Shown here piece by piece: positions 15,193 to 22,180 of a stretch of 46,405 bases of DNA. Position 1 is the first letter of the stretch; every line of letters starts with the position of its first letter. Below the pieces are notes generated by a model. It was not told where the DNA came from. It ran no database searches and saw nothing but the letters and a program-made list of their open reading frames with translations. This stretch comes from Flavonifractor sp. An92 (GTDB lineage Bacteria > Bacillota > Clostridia > Oscillospirales > Oscillospiraceae): positions 1-46,405 of the forward strand of contig NZ_NFGZ01000023.1 in NCBI RefSeq assembly GCF_002159175.1. Direction: 5' to 3'. A program made the position numbers and the translations under genes.

Positions 15193-15963
15193 TTACCGCT
15201 CCCCCCTTCCGGTGATGTTGAGGTGAAAGACCTCCTGGAATTCCGGGCTGGAGAGGACCTGGGCGGGGGTGCCCACCTTCAGCACGCTGGAGCGGAGCAA
15301 AATCACCTTGTCGGCGTACTGGTCCAGGGTGGCGAAATCGTGGGTGGACAGGAGGATGGACAGGTCGAAGCGGGTGCGGATCTCGTCCAGCATGTCCAGC
15401 AGCTGCTTCTCGCCGTCGATGTCCACGCCGGACAGGGGTTCATCCAGAATGAGGATGTGGGGCAGGGGCTCCAGCGCCAGGGCCAACAGCACCCGCTGCA
15501 ATTCTCCGCCGGAGAGCGCCCCCAGGCGCTTGTCGATGAGCTGCTCCCCGTGGACCCGCTCCAGGCACGCCTCCACCCGGCGGCGCAGCTTGGCCGGGAT
15601 GGGCAGGAACACCGGCCAGTGGTCCACCGCCGCGGCGAAAAAGTCCAGCACGCTCACCGGGTCCCCCCGGTCAAAGCTGGGGGACTGGGGCACGTAGCCG
15701 ATGAGGGGCCGGGTCTTGTCGCCCCCCGCCCGCTGGAACTCGATGGTGCCGCTGTGGGGCACCTGGCCCAGAATGGTGCGGAACAGAGAGCTCTTGCCCG
15801 CGCCGTTGGGGCCGATGAGGGCCACGATCTCCCCGCAGTGCAGGTGGAAGGACACGTCGTGGAGGACCTCCTCCCCGCCGAAGTTCACCCCCAGATCGGT
15901 GACCTTCAGGCAGCAGCTGCCCGCGCAGCCGCCGCCGCAGTCGGTATGTCTGCGTACCGTCAT
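15193..15963 (-). CDS. Zinc ABC transporter ATP-binding protein (ZnuC/AdcC-like) with Cys-rich N-terminus
   Basis: 256 residues. Motifs in order are Walker A GPNGAGKSS, Q-loop YVPQSPSF, signature LSGGELQRV, Walker B HILILDEP and the switch His in STHDF. Before the ABC fold lies an unusual segment, residues 9-18 reading CGGGCAGSCC, with four cysteines that could bind metal. Such a prefix is not part of classical ZnuC. The start codon overlaps the znuA stop by 4 nt (ATGA type), and the gene feeds directly into znuB. Confidence 0.94.
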   Translation of the reverse strand: MTVRRHTDCGGGCAGSCCLKVTDLGVNFGGEEVLHDVSFHLHCGEIVALIGPNGAGKSSLFRTILGQVPHSGTIEFQRAGGDKTRPLIGYVPQSPSFDRGDPVSVLDFFAAAVDHWPVFLPIPAKLRRRVEACLERVHGEQLIDKRLGALSGGELQRVLLALALEPLPHILILDEPLSGVDIDGEKQLLDMLDEIRTRFDLSILLSTHDFATLDQYADKVILLRSSVLKVGTPAQVLSSPEFQEVFHLNITGRGER

Positions 15964-16892
15964 CCCAACGCCTCCATCAGCGTCTCCAGGTTGGCCTCCA
16001 TGGCCTCCAGGTAGGGGGTGAGGCCGGTGCCGTCGCCGCTCATAATCATGTTAAGCTGATACACTTTACAGCCAGTTTCCCGGGCAATGGCCTGGGCGGT
16101 GGAGTCCGAGCCGTTGACCTCGGTGAAGATGGCGGGGATGTCGTGCTCCCCGACGAGGGTCACCATCTCCTGAATCTCGGCGGCGGAGGCCTCGGACCCC
16201 TCCTCCTCCTCGATGGCCTTCAGAAGGTCCAGCCCAAACGCCTGGGCAAAGTACTGGAAGCCGTCGTGGAAGGTGATGAGCTCCTTGTGGCTCAGGGAGG
16301 ACAGCATGGCCGTCCCCTCCTCCGCCAGGGAGGTCAGGGACTCCTTGGCCATGGAGGCGTTGCCCACATAGGCGTCGGCGTTGGCGGCGTCCAGCTCGCC
16401 CAGACGGGCGGCCAGGGTGTCCACCATGGCGGCGGCGTTGTTGGGGTCCATCCAGATGTGGGGGTCGTACTCGCCGTCGTGGCTGTGGCCGTCCCGGTCC
16501 ACCGCCGCGCGGAGCTCGATGCCCTCGGAGCAGTCGATGCGCGGCGTCTCCGAGGAGGCCAGAGCGTCGTCCATAAAGTCCTCCAGCCCCGCGCCGTTCA
16601 TGGCGATGACGTCGGCCCCGTCGATGGCCTTCATGTCGTTGACGGTCAGGGTGTAGTCGTGGAGGCAGGAGGTCTGCTGGTTCACCAGCAGGCTCACCTC
16701 CACCCCCTCCACCCCGGCGGTCACGGCGGTGGTGAAGAGGTACACCGGGTAGGTGGTGGCCAGGACGTGGAGCGTCCCGTCGTCCGTCTGCGCGGGCGCG
16801 CTCTCCGTGGCCGTGGGCTGGGAGGCCGGGGCGGTGCAGGCGGACAGGAGCAGAAGGCCGGCCACAAGGGCGGTCAAAAATCGTTTTTTCAC
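15960..16892 (-). CDS. Zinc ABC transporter substrate-binding lipoprotein (ZnuA/AdcA-like)
   Basis: 310 residues. The start is a GTG at 16892 (MKKRFLTALVAGLLLLSAC) with GAGGTG upstream, and the lipobox LSAC has Cys at residue 19. The mature protein is a cluster A-I binding protein. Expected metal ligands are visible as a His in SCLHDYTL, a His in DPHIWMDP, a His in ELITFHDGF and a late acidic residue in FTEVNGSDS. A His/Asp loop DGHSHDGEYDPH precedes the second ligand, as in zinc-type rather than manganese-type proteins. It is the first gene of the znuACB run, with a promoter-overlapping palindrome. Confidence 0.94.
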   Translation of the reverse strand: MKKRFLTALVAGLLLLSACTAPASQPTATESAPAQTDDGTLHVLATTYPVYLFTTAVTAGVEGVEVSLLVNQQTSCLHDYTLTVNDMKAIDGADVIAMNGAGLEDFMDDALASSETPRIDCSEGIELRAAVDRDGHSHDGEYDPHIWMDPNNAAAMVDTLAARLGELDAANADAYVGNASMAKESLTSLAEEGTAMLSSLSHKELITFHDGFQYFAQAFGLDLLKAIEEEEGSEASAAEIQEMVTLVGEHDIPAIFTEVNGSDSTAQAIARETGCKVYQLNMIMSGDGTGLTPYLEAMEANLETLMEALG

Positions 16893-16941
16893 AGATACAC
16901 CTCGAGTGATTCAGATTGACGCATCCCCTTCGGACGCGTCC

Positions 16942-16981
16942 ATAATATTGTATTATACACGACAAATCCCACTTTGTACAA
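16942..16981 (-). promoter_or_regulatory. znuA promoter with overlapping palindrome (candidate Zur-type operator)
   Basis: On the minus strand, -35 TTGTAC (16976-16981), an 18-nt spacer and -10 TATAAT (16952-16957). The palindrome ATAATA-TTG-TATTAT (16942-16956) covers the -10 and the expected start point. That is where a repressor would act. Assignment to a zinc-responsive Fur-family protein is inferred from the gene controlled. Confidence 0.6.
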
Positions 16982-16989
16982 GTCCCCCT

Positions 16990-17019
16990 TTGCCAGAGCC
17001 CCCGGTCCCGTGCTACAAT
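16990..17019 (+). promoter_or_regulatory. Promoter of the thioesterase gene
   Basis: -35 TTGCCA (16990-16995), an 18-nt spacer and -10 TACAAT (17014-17019), with a TG one base before the -10. Confidence 0.6.
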
Positions 17020-17049
17020 GGAGGCAAATCGACAGGAAGGTGATCCGCT

Positions 17050-17463
17050 TTGAAGGACTATATCCACACCGTCCAATACTACGAGACGGACCAGATGGGC
17101 TTCGTCCACCACTCCAACTACATCCGCTGGTTTGAGGAGGCCCGGATGGACCTTCTGGACCAGCTGGGTCTCCCCTACGCCGCCATGGAGCAGAAGGGCT
17201 TCCTCAGCCCCGTGCTGGAGGTGCGCTGCCGGTACAAGCAGGCCGCCCGCTTCGGGGAGGCCGTGGCCATCCAGGCCCGGCTCACCGAGTTCGGAAACGT
17301 CCGCTACCGCCTGGCCTACACCGTGCGGGACCGGGACACCGGGGTCCTCCGGGCCGAGGGCGAGAGCGAGCACTGCTTCATCAACCGGGAGGGCCGCCCC
17401 ATCGCCCTCAAGCGCCATGACCCGGAGCTGGCCCAGAGCCTGCTGGACGCGGTGGAGCCGTAA
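17050..17463 (+). CDS. Acyl-CoA thioesterase, YbgC/FadM-like hotdog family
   Basis: 137 residues, normal for a single hotdog domain. The start is a TTG at 17050 (reads KDYIHTVQYYETDQMGFVHHSNYIR after the start in two motif blocks) with AGGAAGGTG upstream. The family active-site motif YETDQMGFVHHSNY, including the conserved Asp, is intact, and the long central helix WFEEARMDLLDQLG follows. Members hydrolyse short or aromatic acyl-CoAs. The in-cell substrate here cannot be told. It is monocistronic, divergent from znuA, with a terminator directly after the stop codon. Confidence 0.9.
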   Translation: MKDYIHTVQYYETDQMGFVHHSNYIRWFEEARMDLLDQLGLPYAAMEQKGFLSPVLEVRCRYKQAARFGEAVAIQARLTEFGNVRYRLAYTVRDRDTGVLRAEGESEHCFINREGRPIALKRHDPELAQSLLDAVEP

Positions 17464-17469
17464 ACGGAA

Positions 17470-17503
17470 ACGCCCGCGGGAAATCTCCCGCGGGCGTCTT
17501 ATT
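17470..17503. terminator. Terminator between thioesterase and LtaS-like gene
   Basis: Stem ACGCCCGCGGGA / TCCCGCGGGCGT with loop AATC at 17470-17498 and T-rich flanks on both sides. It can serve both convergent genes. Confidence 0.75.
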
Positions 17504-17504
17504 G

Positions 17505-19274
17505 TTACCGCCGCACCCGGTCCTCGGTCTCGCCGAAGAGCCGGTCGTATTGCAGGCGCTGATAGTCCTGAATGAGGGCGGTATAGTCGTTGGTCTCCAG
17601 GTGGCTGTACGCCTTCCCCTCCGCGTCGGTGTAGCCCACGAAGGTCACCGCCGGCAGGGTGGTCTGGGTCTCCCACAGGAAGGCCCCGTAGTCGTCGCTC
17701 TCCACCCCGGCGTAGGCCAGCAGATACTGCCCCAGGAAGTTGAGGCTGGTGTTCTCCGGGCCCTCCGTCACGTCCAGAGGGTAGTTGGCCCAGATGACGA
17801 AGGGCACCCGGTACTTGTTCATGTACTGCTCCATAGTCATCTCGTCTTGGGTCACGCCGTAGGCCAGGTCCAGGAACTCCTGCTCCACCGAGGGCTGGTG
17901 GTCGCCGAACATAAGTATGATGGTGGGCTCGTCGTACTGGGAGAAGTAGTCCACCAGGGCCTGGAAATCCTGGTCGCTCTTGTTGGCCAGAGTGAGGTAC
18001 TGCTCCGCCATGGGGTAGGCGCCCGGCCGGTCGGTGAGCTGCACCTGGGCCGGGTAGTCGGCCACGGTGTAGGCCCCGTGGTTCTGGATGGTCACGTTGA
18101 AGAGGAAGAGAGGCTCCCCCGCCTCCTTGTGCTCGAACTCCCAGATGATCTGGGCGAAGTCGGAGGCGTCGCTCACATAGCCGTGCTCCATGGTCTGGGG
18201 GACGTCCATGTCCTCCCCGCACTTGAAGCCGTCGAAGCCCAGGAGCGGATAGGCCTGATTGCGCTGCCAGGAGGTGCGCTCTCCCGGGTGAAAGGCCAGG
18301 GTGTCGTACCCCTCCGCCTTCAGGAGGGAGGCCAGCGAGGGACTCTCGTCCAGGATGTACTGCTGATAGGGGATGCTGCCCGAGGGCAGGAAGGCCATGG
18401 AGTTGCCGGTGAGGAACTCGAACTCGCTGGCGCTGGTGCCCGCGCCGAACACCGAGGTATAGGCGTGGCCCCACACGGCGTTATCCAGGGTGCGGATGTA
18501 GTCGGTAACGCTCTCGCTGAGGGAGAGGTTGCCGAACTCCTCAAAGTCCGCCCAGGACTCGTTCATGATGGCGATGATGTTGGGCTGCTTTACCCCGCCG
18601 CTCAGGTCGGGGATCTCCTGCTCCACCTTGGCCAGGATCTGTCCCAGCCGCTCGGGGCTCACGTCGTCGGGCTCCTCCACGTCCATGAAGGCGGTGTTGC
18701 ACAGGAAAGTGGCCACCGCGCCGCTGGTGCGGTAGGCGCCGGTCTGGTCCCACACGTCGGTCTTGACGCCCAGCTTCTCCAGCCGGGTGGGCTGGAGGAC
18801 GGGGATCAGGCACAGCGCCCCCACCCCCAGGCACAAGATCCGCACCTTCCCCCGCAGTTTGGGCACGCCGCCCAGGCGGATGAGGGCCACGGTGGCGCCG
18901 ATCACCGCCGCCAGGGAGAGGACCATGGGGACGGTGGGGGTGAAGTTGTAGCTCCCGCCCACCGCCGCGGCGGTGCCCAGGGCGGTGAAGTCCCAGGGCA
19001 GCACCGGGGTGCCCCGGAACACCGAGACGAAATAGTTGGCCGTCCCCCACAGCCCACACAGGAGATGGATCGCCGTGCCGCACAGGACCCGCCGCCCGGT
19101 GAGGGCGCACAGGGGAAAGTACACCACGCCGATGCACAGGGCATTGGCCAGCACCACGCCGGGGGCCAGCTGCCAGGGATACGCCCCCAGGATGAACTGC
19201 ATGAGATAAAAGGCCGTCACCGGCGGGGCGAGAAACAGCAGGACCCCCACCACACGGCGCATCTGAGATTTCAT
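17505..19274 (-). CDS. LtaS-like phosphoglycerol transferase (sulfatase superfamily)
   Basis: 589 residues from the ATG at 19274 with GGAG upstream. The N-terminal 165 residues contain five membrane segments (about 8-28, 36-60, 62-86, 115-136, 143-162), followed by an extracellular alkaline-phosphatase-fold domain. Metal and catalytic residues align with lipoteichoic acid synthase: Glu239 in NIIAIMNESW, the nucleophile Thr280 in GAGTSASEFE and Asp458-His459 in MFGDHQPS. The segment HPGERTSWQRNQAYPLLGFD is also typical. It should transfer glycerol phosphate from phosphatidylglycerol to a surface polymer or glycolipid. Whether the product is true lipoteichoic acid is not known for this lineage. 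It is monocistronic with a strong promoter. Confidence 0.9.
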   Translation of the reverse strand: MKSQMRRVVGVLLFLAPPVTAFYLMQFILGAYPWQLAPGVVLANALCIGVVYFPLCALTGRRVLCGTAIHLLCGLWGTANYFVSVFRGTPVLPWDFTALGTAAAVGGSYNFTPTVPMVLSLAAVIGATVALIRLGGVPKLRGKVRILCLGVGALCLIPVLQPTRLEKLGVKTDVWDQTGAYRTSGAVATFLCNTAFMDVEEPDDVSPERLGQILAKVEQEIPDLSGGVKQPNIIAIMNESWADFEEFGNLSLSESVTDYIRTLDNAVWGHAYTSVFGAGTSASEFEFLTGNSMAFLPSGSIPYQQYILDESPSLASLLKAEGYDTLAFHPGERTSWQRNQAYPLLGFDGFKCGEDMDVPQTMEHGYVSDASDFAQIIWEFEHKEAGEPLFLFNVTIQNHGAYTVADYPAQVQLTDRPGAYPMAEQYLTLANKSDQDFQALVDYFSQYDEPTIILMFGDHQPSVEQEFLDLAYGVTQDEMTMEQYMNKYRVPFVIWANYPLDVTEGPENTSLNFLGQYLLAYAGVESDDYGAFLWETQTTLPAVTFVGYTDAEGKAYSHLETNDYTALIQDYQRLQYDRLFGETEDRVRR

Positions 19275-19318
19275 AAAACTCGCTCCAAACCTTTACAAAA
19301 GTTTTACATAGGTTTTCT

Positions 19319-19347
19319 ATATTACACGATTTCCGGGAAAATGTCAA
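19319..19347 (-). promoter_or_regulatory. Promoter of the LtaS-like gene
   Basis: On the minus strand, -35 TTGACA (19342-19347), a 17-nt spacer and -10 TAATAT (19319-19324). Confidence 0.7.
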
Positions 19348-19382
19348 AGCCCTTCGGGCCGGAGTTACGAATATACTGTGAT

Positions 19383-19411
19383 TTGACAAGCGGGGCCAAA
19401 TCGGTTACAAT
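19383..19411 (+). promoter_or_regulatory. Promoter of RNase P RNA
   Basis: -35 TTGACA (19383-19388), a 17-nt spacer and -10 TACAAT (19406-19411). Transcription should begin at about 19418, matching the start of helix P1. Confidence 0.75.
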
Positions 19412-19418
19412 ACCCTTT

Positions 19419-19766
19419 GCAAGCAAGCTGGACAGCCGCGCGGCGGGGGCGAAAGGCCCCGCTGTGAGGAAAGTCCGGGCTCCACAGGGCAAGGATAACG
19501 GGTAACACCCGCCGGGGGCGACCCTAGGAAAAGTGCAACAGAGATATACCGCCTCACATCTGTGGGGTAAGGGTGGAAAGGCGAGGTAAGAGCTCACCCG
19601 ACGGCGTGGAAGCGTCCGTCGCTGTAAACTCTATCCGGAGCAACGCCGTGGAGGGACATGTGGTCGGCCCGACCGTCCCGCGGAGGCGGCTGGAGCGTGC
19701 CGGCAACGGTACGTCGAGATAGATGGCTGTCTTAAAGGACAGAACCCGGCTTACAGGCTTACTTGC
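19419..19766 (+). ncRNA. rnpB: RNase P RNA
   Basis: The catalytic RNA that matures tRNA 5' ends. The conserved blocks GAGGAAAGTCCGGGCTCC (in the 5' part) and ACAGAACCCGGCTTAC (near the 3' end) are present, and GCAACAGAGA and CCGGAGCAACG occur between them. Helix P1 forms between GCAAGCAAGC (19419-19428) and GCTTACTTGC (19757-19766) with one mismatch, which sets the ends to within a few bases. The length of about 348 nt is normal. The structural class (A or B) was not worked out. Confidence 0.95.
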
Positions 19767-19796
19767 ACCAGACGGCCCCTCGGGGCCAGCACGAAC

Positions 19797-19838
19797 CAGA
19801 ACCGGCAGGAGAAATGTCCTGCCGGTTCCGGTTTTTTT
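19797..19838 (+). terminator. Terminator of RNase P RNA
   Basis: Stem AACCGGCAGGA / TCCTGCCGGTT followed, after CCGG, by a seven-base T-run. Confidence 0.8.
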
Positions 19839-19855
19839 GCGCCCGGCGCGGGTCC

Positions 19856-19883
19856 TTGCAAATCCACCCGGGTCTGGTATAAT
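19856..19883 (+). promoter_or_regulatory. Promoter of the radical SAM gene
   Basis: -35 TTGCAA (19856-19861), a 16-nt spacer and a perfect -10 TATAAT (19878-19883). Confidence 0.65.
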
Positions 19884-19932
19884 AGTCTTATAAGGTTCCC
19901 ATCCGCCCACAGACGCGTCAGGAGGCGATGTT

Positions 19933-20802
19933 ATGGAATATGAGGGTCAGATCTGCCGCGGCCCCATGGAGCGGGCTTCCTTCATGCTCCCCATCTCGGT
20001 GGGATGTTCCTACAACCAGTGCCGGTTCTGCATGCTCTTCAAACACCTGACCTACCGGGAGCTCCCGATGGAACAGATCGAGGCGGAGCTCCAGCGGGTC
20101 CGCTCGGTGGGCGGCAACCCCAAGCAGGTGTTTTTAGGGGACGGAAACGCCTTCTCCGCCCGGACGGACCGGCTGCTGGCCATCCTGGACCGGGTCCACC
20201 AGGCCTTCCCCGCCTGTGAGAGCGTCCATATGGACGCCACCATCCACGACATTCTCCGCAAACCGGCCCAGGAGCTGGAGGCCCTGTCCGCCGCCGGCGT
20301 GCGGACGTTGTATCTGGGCATCGAGTGCGCCCTGGACGACGTGCTGGCGCAGATGAACAAGGGCCAGACCGTGGCCCAGGCCGAGGAGGCCATTGAAAAG
20401 CTCCATCAGGCGGGCATGCGCTACGGCGCCCACATGATGACCGGCATCTGCGGCAAGGGCCGGGGGCTGGAAAACGCCCAGGCGTTGGCGGAATTCTACA
20501 ACCGCACGCGGCCGGACCGCATCGTCAACTTCTCCCTCTTCCTCCACCGCCGGGCCCCGCTGTACCAGGACATCCTCGCCGGGCGGTTCGTCCCCGCCGA
20601 CGAGCTGGAAAACCTGCGGGAGGAGCGGCGGCTCCTGGAGCTGCTGGAGACCGACGGGCTCTCCTACGACGGTTTTCACGACTTCCTCCCCTTCCGGGTC
20701 CGGGGCCTCCTCCCCCGCGACAAAGAGAAAATGCTCCAAAAGCTGGACGAGGCCATCGAGACCTATGCGGAACAGGAGCCCGCGGTGGCCTTTGTGGAAT
20801 AG
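19933..20802 (+). CDS. Radical SAM protein with C-x4-C-x2-C cluster motif
   Basis: 289 residues from the ATG at 19933 with AGGAGG upstream. The [4Fe-4S]-binding cysteines are Cys25, Cys30 and Cys33 in GCSYNQCRFC, four residues between the first two instead of the common three. The rest of a partial TIM barrel follows: QVFLGDGNAFS (after the cluster), VHMDATIHDIL, LYLGIECALDDVL and GAHMMTGICGKG. No extra Fe-S domain, B12 domain or second cysteine cluster is visible, and the C-terminal 70 residues are helical. The substrate and reaction are unknown, and I do not assign a named subfamily. It has its own promoter and a terminator at 20816-20857. It is next to rnpB but shares no transcript with it. 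Confidence 0.87.
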   Translation: MEYEGQICRGPMERASFMLPISVGCSYNQCRFCMLFKHLTYRELPMEQIEAELQRVRSVGGNPKQVFLGDGNAFSARTDRLLAILDRVHQAFPACESVHMDATIHDILRKPAQELEALSAAGVRTLYLGIECALDDVLAQMNKGQTVAQAEEAIEKLHQAGMRYGAHMMTGICGKGRGLENAQALAEFYNRTRPDRIVNFSLFLHRRAPLYQDILAGRFVPADELENLREERRLLELLETDGLSYDGFHDFLPFRVRGLLPRDKEKMLQKLDEAIETYAEQEPAVAFVE

Positions 20803-20815
20803 CGCGGCGACCAAC

Positions 20816-20857
20816 CCGCGGCACAGCAGAACCTTCTGCCGTGCCGCGGATTTTTTC
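20816..20857 (+). terminator. Terminator of the radical SAM gene
   Basis: A 15-bp stem CCGCGGCACAGCAGA / TCTGCCGTGCCGCGG with one mismatch and a four-base loop, then a T-run at 20851-20856. Confidence 0.82.
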
Positions 20858-20861
20858 TCCC

Positions 20862-20917
20862 TTGACATGTGAGGGCCATCATGCTATCCTAGCCTTGTCA
20901 GGTTGGCCCTCACATGT
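20862..20917 (+). promoter_or_regulatory. Promoter bracketed by a 14-bp inverted repeat (candidate operator pair)
   Basis: -35 TTGACA (20862-20867), a 17-nt spacer and -10 TATCCT (20885-20890). The arms ACATGTGAGGGCCA (20865-20878) and TGGCCCTCACATGT (20904-20917) are exact reverse complements. The first arm overlaps the -35, and the second lies between the start site and the ribosome site. A transcript starting near 20897 contains only the second arm. The pair therefore looks like DNA operators, not an RNA hairpin. Confidence 0.65.
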
Positions 20918-20934
20918 GACAGGAGGAATCTACT

Positions 20935-21294
20935 ATGCCTATCGTGAAAATCTCCCTCAATGACACCTACTATCAGAAGCTGGAACACATGGCTGCGGAG
21001 GCGGGCATCAGCATCCAGGACGTCATCCGAAATAAGGTCTTTGACGAGGAGCCCCCCCAGTTCACCCCCAGGGACGCGGTGGCGCGCATTTTTGAGCAGT
21101 ATGCGCCAGGCGACCGCTTCACCCTGCCGGAGGTCTACGGCGACGACTGGGTCGGCATGAAGCGGGGGGTATCCGGCGTGTTCGGCCGGCAGTTCTTCCG
21201 CTATGTGGAGCAGGAGCACCCCGCCCACATTCGCTTTGTGGGCATGACCGACCGCAACCGCCACGCCCAGTACGAGCTCATCGCCAAGCCGTGA
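20935..21294 (+). CDS. Ribbon-helix-helix-like N-terminus fused to DUF1413 domain
   Basis: 119 residues from the ATG at 20935 with AGGAGGA upstream. Residues 1-37 (start MPIVKISLNDTYYQKLEHMA, then AGISIQDVIRNKVF) have the strand-helix-helix pattern of ribbon-helix-helix DNA-binding proteins. Residues about 45-119 match DUF1413, with FTLPEVYGDDWVGM, GVSGVFGRQFFRYV and the closing AQYELIAKP. The function is not established. The inverted repeat around its promoter suggests it represses itself, which is an inference. The gene stands alone, converging on yebC at a shared terminator. Confidence 0.8.
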   Translation: MPIVKISLNDTYYQKLEHMAAEAGISIQDVIRNKVFDEEPPQFTPRDAVARIFEQYAPGDRFTLPEVYGDDWVGMKRGVSGVFGRQFFRYVEQEHPAHIRFVGMTDRNRHAQYELIAKP

Positions 21295-21298
21295 GCGC

Positions 21299-21337
21299 AA
21301 AAAAGCGCCCACCCCGAAACGGGGTGGGCGCTTTTGG
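21299..21337. terminator. Bidirectional terminator between DUF1413 gene and yebC
   Basis: Stem AAGCGCCCACCCCG / CGGGGTGGGCGCTT with loop AAA, T-run on one side and A-run on the other. Confidence 0.87.
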
Positions 21338-21345
21338 TTTTCCTG

Positions 21346-22074
21346 TTAGTCCTGCTCCCAGTTGTGGTAGACGTTCTGCACGTCGTCGTTGTCCTCCAGC
21401 AGGTCGATGAGCTTCTCCATGTTCTTGATGTCGGCCTCATCGGTCAGGGTGACATAGTTCTGGGGCACCATCTGCACACCGGCCTCCAGGAAGGTGTAGC
21501 CCTTCTCCTCCAGCTTGGGCAGCACGTCGCCGAAGGCGTCGGGATCGGTGTAGATCTCAAAGACCTCGTCGCTGGCCTGCATGTCGTCGGCGCCGGCGTC
21601 CAGAGCGTCCATCATCACGGTGTCCTCGTCCAGGTCCTCCCGCTCGATGACGATGACGCCCTTGCGGTCGAAGGACCAGGACACGCAGCCGGTGGCGCCC
21701 AGGCCCTTGCCGTACTTGTCCAGCAGGTGGCGGACCTCAGGAGCGGTGCGCTGACGGTTGTCGGTCAGGGCCTCCACGATGACGGCCACGCCGTTGGGAC
21801 CGTAGCCCTCGTACACCACGCTCTCGAAGTTGTCGGTGTTTCCGGCGCCCAGAGCCTTGTCGATGGTGCGCTTGATGTTGTCGTTGGGCATGTTGGCCGC
21901 CTTCGCCTTGGCGATGACGGTGGCCAGGCGGGAGTTGTTGGCGGGGTCGCCGCTGCCGCCGGTCTTGACCGCCACGATCATCTCACGGGCGATCTTGGTA
22001 AACATCTGAGAGCGCTTGGCGTCGGCCGCGCCCTTGGTCTTTTGGATATTGTGCCACTTGGAATGTCCAGACAT
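21346..22074 (-). CDS. yebC: YebC/PmpR family protein (TACO1-like)
   Basis: 242 residues, typical for the family. The N-terminus MSGHSKWHNIQKTKGAADAK and the following FTKIAREMIVAVKTGG are canonical, as is NMPNDNIKRTIDKALG. The acidic C-terminal domain ends in a Trp-rich tail. YebC-family proteins are annotated as DNA-binding regulators. More recent work on the family points to a role in translation of proline-rich stretches by the ribosome, and which applies here is unknown. It is monocistronic with its own promoter (22143-22171). Confidence 0.95.
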   Translation of the reverse strand: MSGHSKWHNIQKTKGAADAKRSQMFTKIAREMIVAVKTGGSGDPANNSRLATVIAKAKAANMPNDNIKRTIDKALGAGNTDNFESVVYEGYGPNGVAVIVEALTDNRQRTAPEVRHLLDKYGKGLGATGCVSWSFDRKGVIVIEREDLDEDTVMMDALDAGADDMQASDEVFEIYTDPDAFGDVLPKLEEKGYTFLEAGVQMVPQNYVTLTDEADIKNMEKLIDLLEDNDDVQNVYHNWEQD

Positions 22075-22142
22075 ACAATCGTTCCCTTCTTAAATCCTAC
22101 GGCCCCACCGCGTGGCGGTAAGCGCCGAAAATCATCGCAACT

Positions 22143-22171
22143 AGTCTATCACAGCCCGCCGCACTTTGCAA
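22143..22171 (-). promoter_or_regulatory. Promoter of yebC
   Basis: On the minus strand, -35 TTGCAA (22166-22171), a 17-nt spacer and -10 TAGACT (22143-22148). Confidence 0.55.
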
Positions 22172-22180
22172 CCCCTGCCC

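Noticed and set aside
17502-19505. Long plus-strand open frame (667 codons) opposite the LtaS-like gene
   Set aside because: Antisense to a gene with intact catalytic residues, and it runs into the RNase P RNA.
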